From assembly GCA_903934875.1 (NCBI GenBank), contig CAIZPP010000262.1, positions 1 to 32,094 of the forward strand: a DNA stretch of 32,094 nucleotides. The letters run 5' to 3'. Shown piece by piece: positions 32,093-32,094 of the stretch. The translations under genes and the position numbers were made by a program. Below the pieces are notes generated by a model. It had not been told where the DNA came from. It saw nothing but the letters and a program-made list of their open reading frames with translations, and made no database searches. This DNA is from an uncultured Methylococcaceae bacterium (GTDB lineage: Bacteria > Pseudomonadota > Gammaproteobacteria > Methylococcales > Methylococcaceae). Each line of letters begins with the position of its first letter. The first letter of the stretch is position 1.

Positions 32093-32094
32093 CC

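Overview
The window looks like a chromosomal segment of a Gram-negative proteobacterium, most likely a gammaproteobacterium. The evidence is an Rrf2-type SUF regulator next to sufB, the divergent suhB / trmJ-cysE arrangement, argE, yicC of the E. coli type, and a polyamine ABC transporter. The families of short dispersed palindromes (a REP carrying the well-known MVRQAHHER spurious reading frame, and a CCC-rich element that reads as PPPPFLLKG) would fit Methylococcales or Thiotrichales. No lineage-defining gene is present, so the genus is open. Housekeeping genes are interrupted several times by accessory DNA.

Layout. 1-2.15 kb: minus-strand accessory cluster with a PD-(D/E)XK-like protein, a DUF2442/DUF4160 pair and a PIN-domain protein with a small partner. 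2.19-2.53 kb: an inverted-repeat element and a long hairpin. 2.54-4.5 kb: sufB behind its Rrf2 regulator, with an IscR type-1-like operator over the promoter; sufC, sufD and sufS do not follow. 4.63-6.4 kb: a periplasmic L,D-transpeptidase. 6.48-8.4 kb: a probable type II restriction-modification module (candidate endonuclease, convergent beta-class methyltransferase, ribbon-helix-helix regulator and a palindromic operator). 8.47-9.73 kb: a polynucleotide kinase-phosphatase of the bacterial Pnkp type without the ligase domain. 9.76-10.14 kb: a MITE-like element with nested inverted repeats. 10.15-11.3 kb: argE.

11.39-20.9 kb is a defence island in one minus-strand gene series: hsdM - brnT - brnA - (repeats) - hsdS - hsdS tail relic - ptuA - ptuB - hsdR. 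It combines a type I restriction-modification system, a BrnT/BrnA toxin-antitoxin module and a Septu (PtuA ATPase + PtuB HNH nuclease) system. Several joints overlap by 4 nt or are separated by only a few bases. A second degenerate hsdS 3' end, split from the live one by a palindromic repeat, records a past rearrangement.

21.0-32.1 kb: yicC, a soluble Ser/Thr kinase, a penicillin-acylase-family Ntn hydrolase with a palindromic repeat inserted in frame in its spacer, suhB, divergent trmJ-cysE plus an exported M20 peptidase, and potB-potC-potD without potA inside the window. The right edge cuts a short unidentified minus-strand gene.

I found no tRNA, rRNA or CRISPR array. The most unusual content is the composite hsd/brn/Septu operon with its rearrangement scar, the type II R-M module with an endonuclease I cannot place, and a coding sequence that has absorbed a palindromic repeat.
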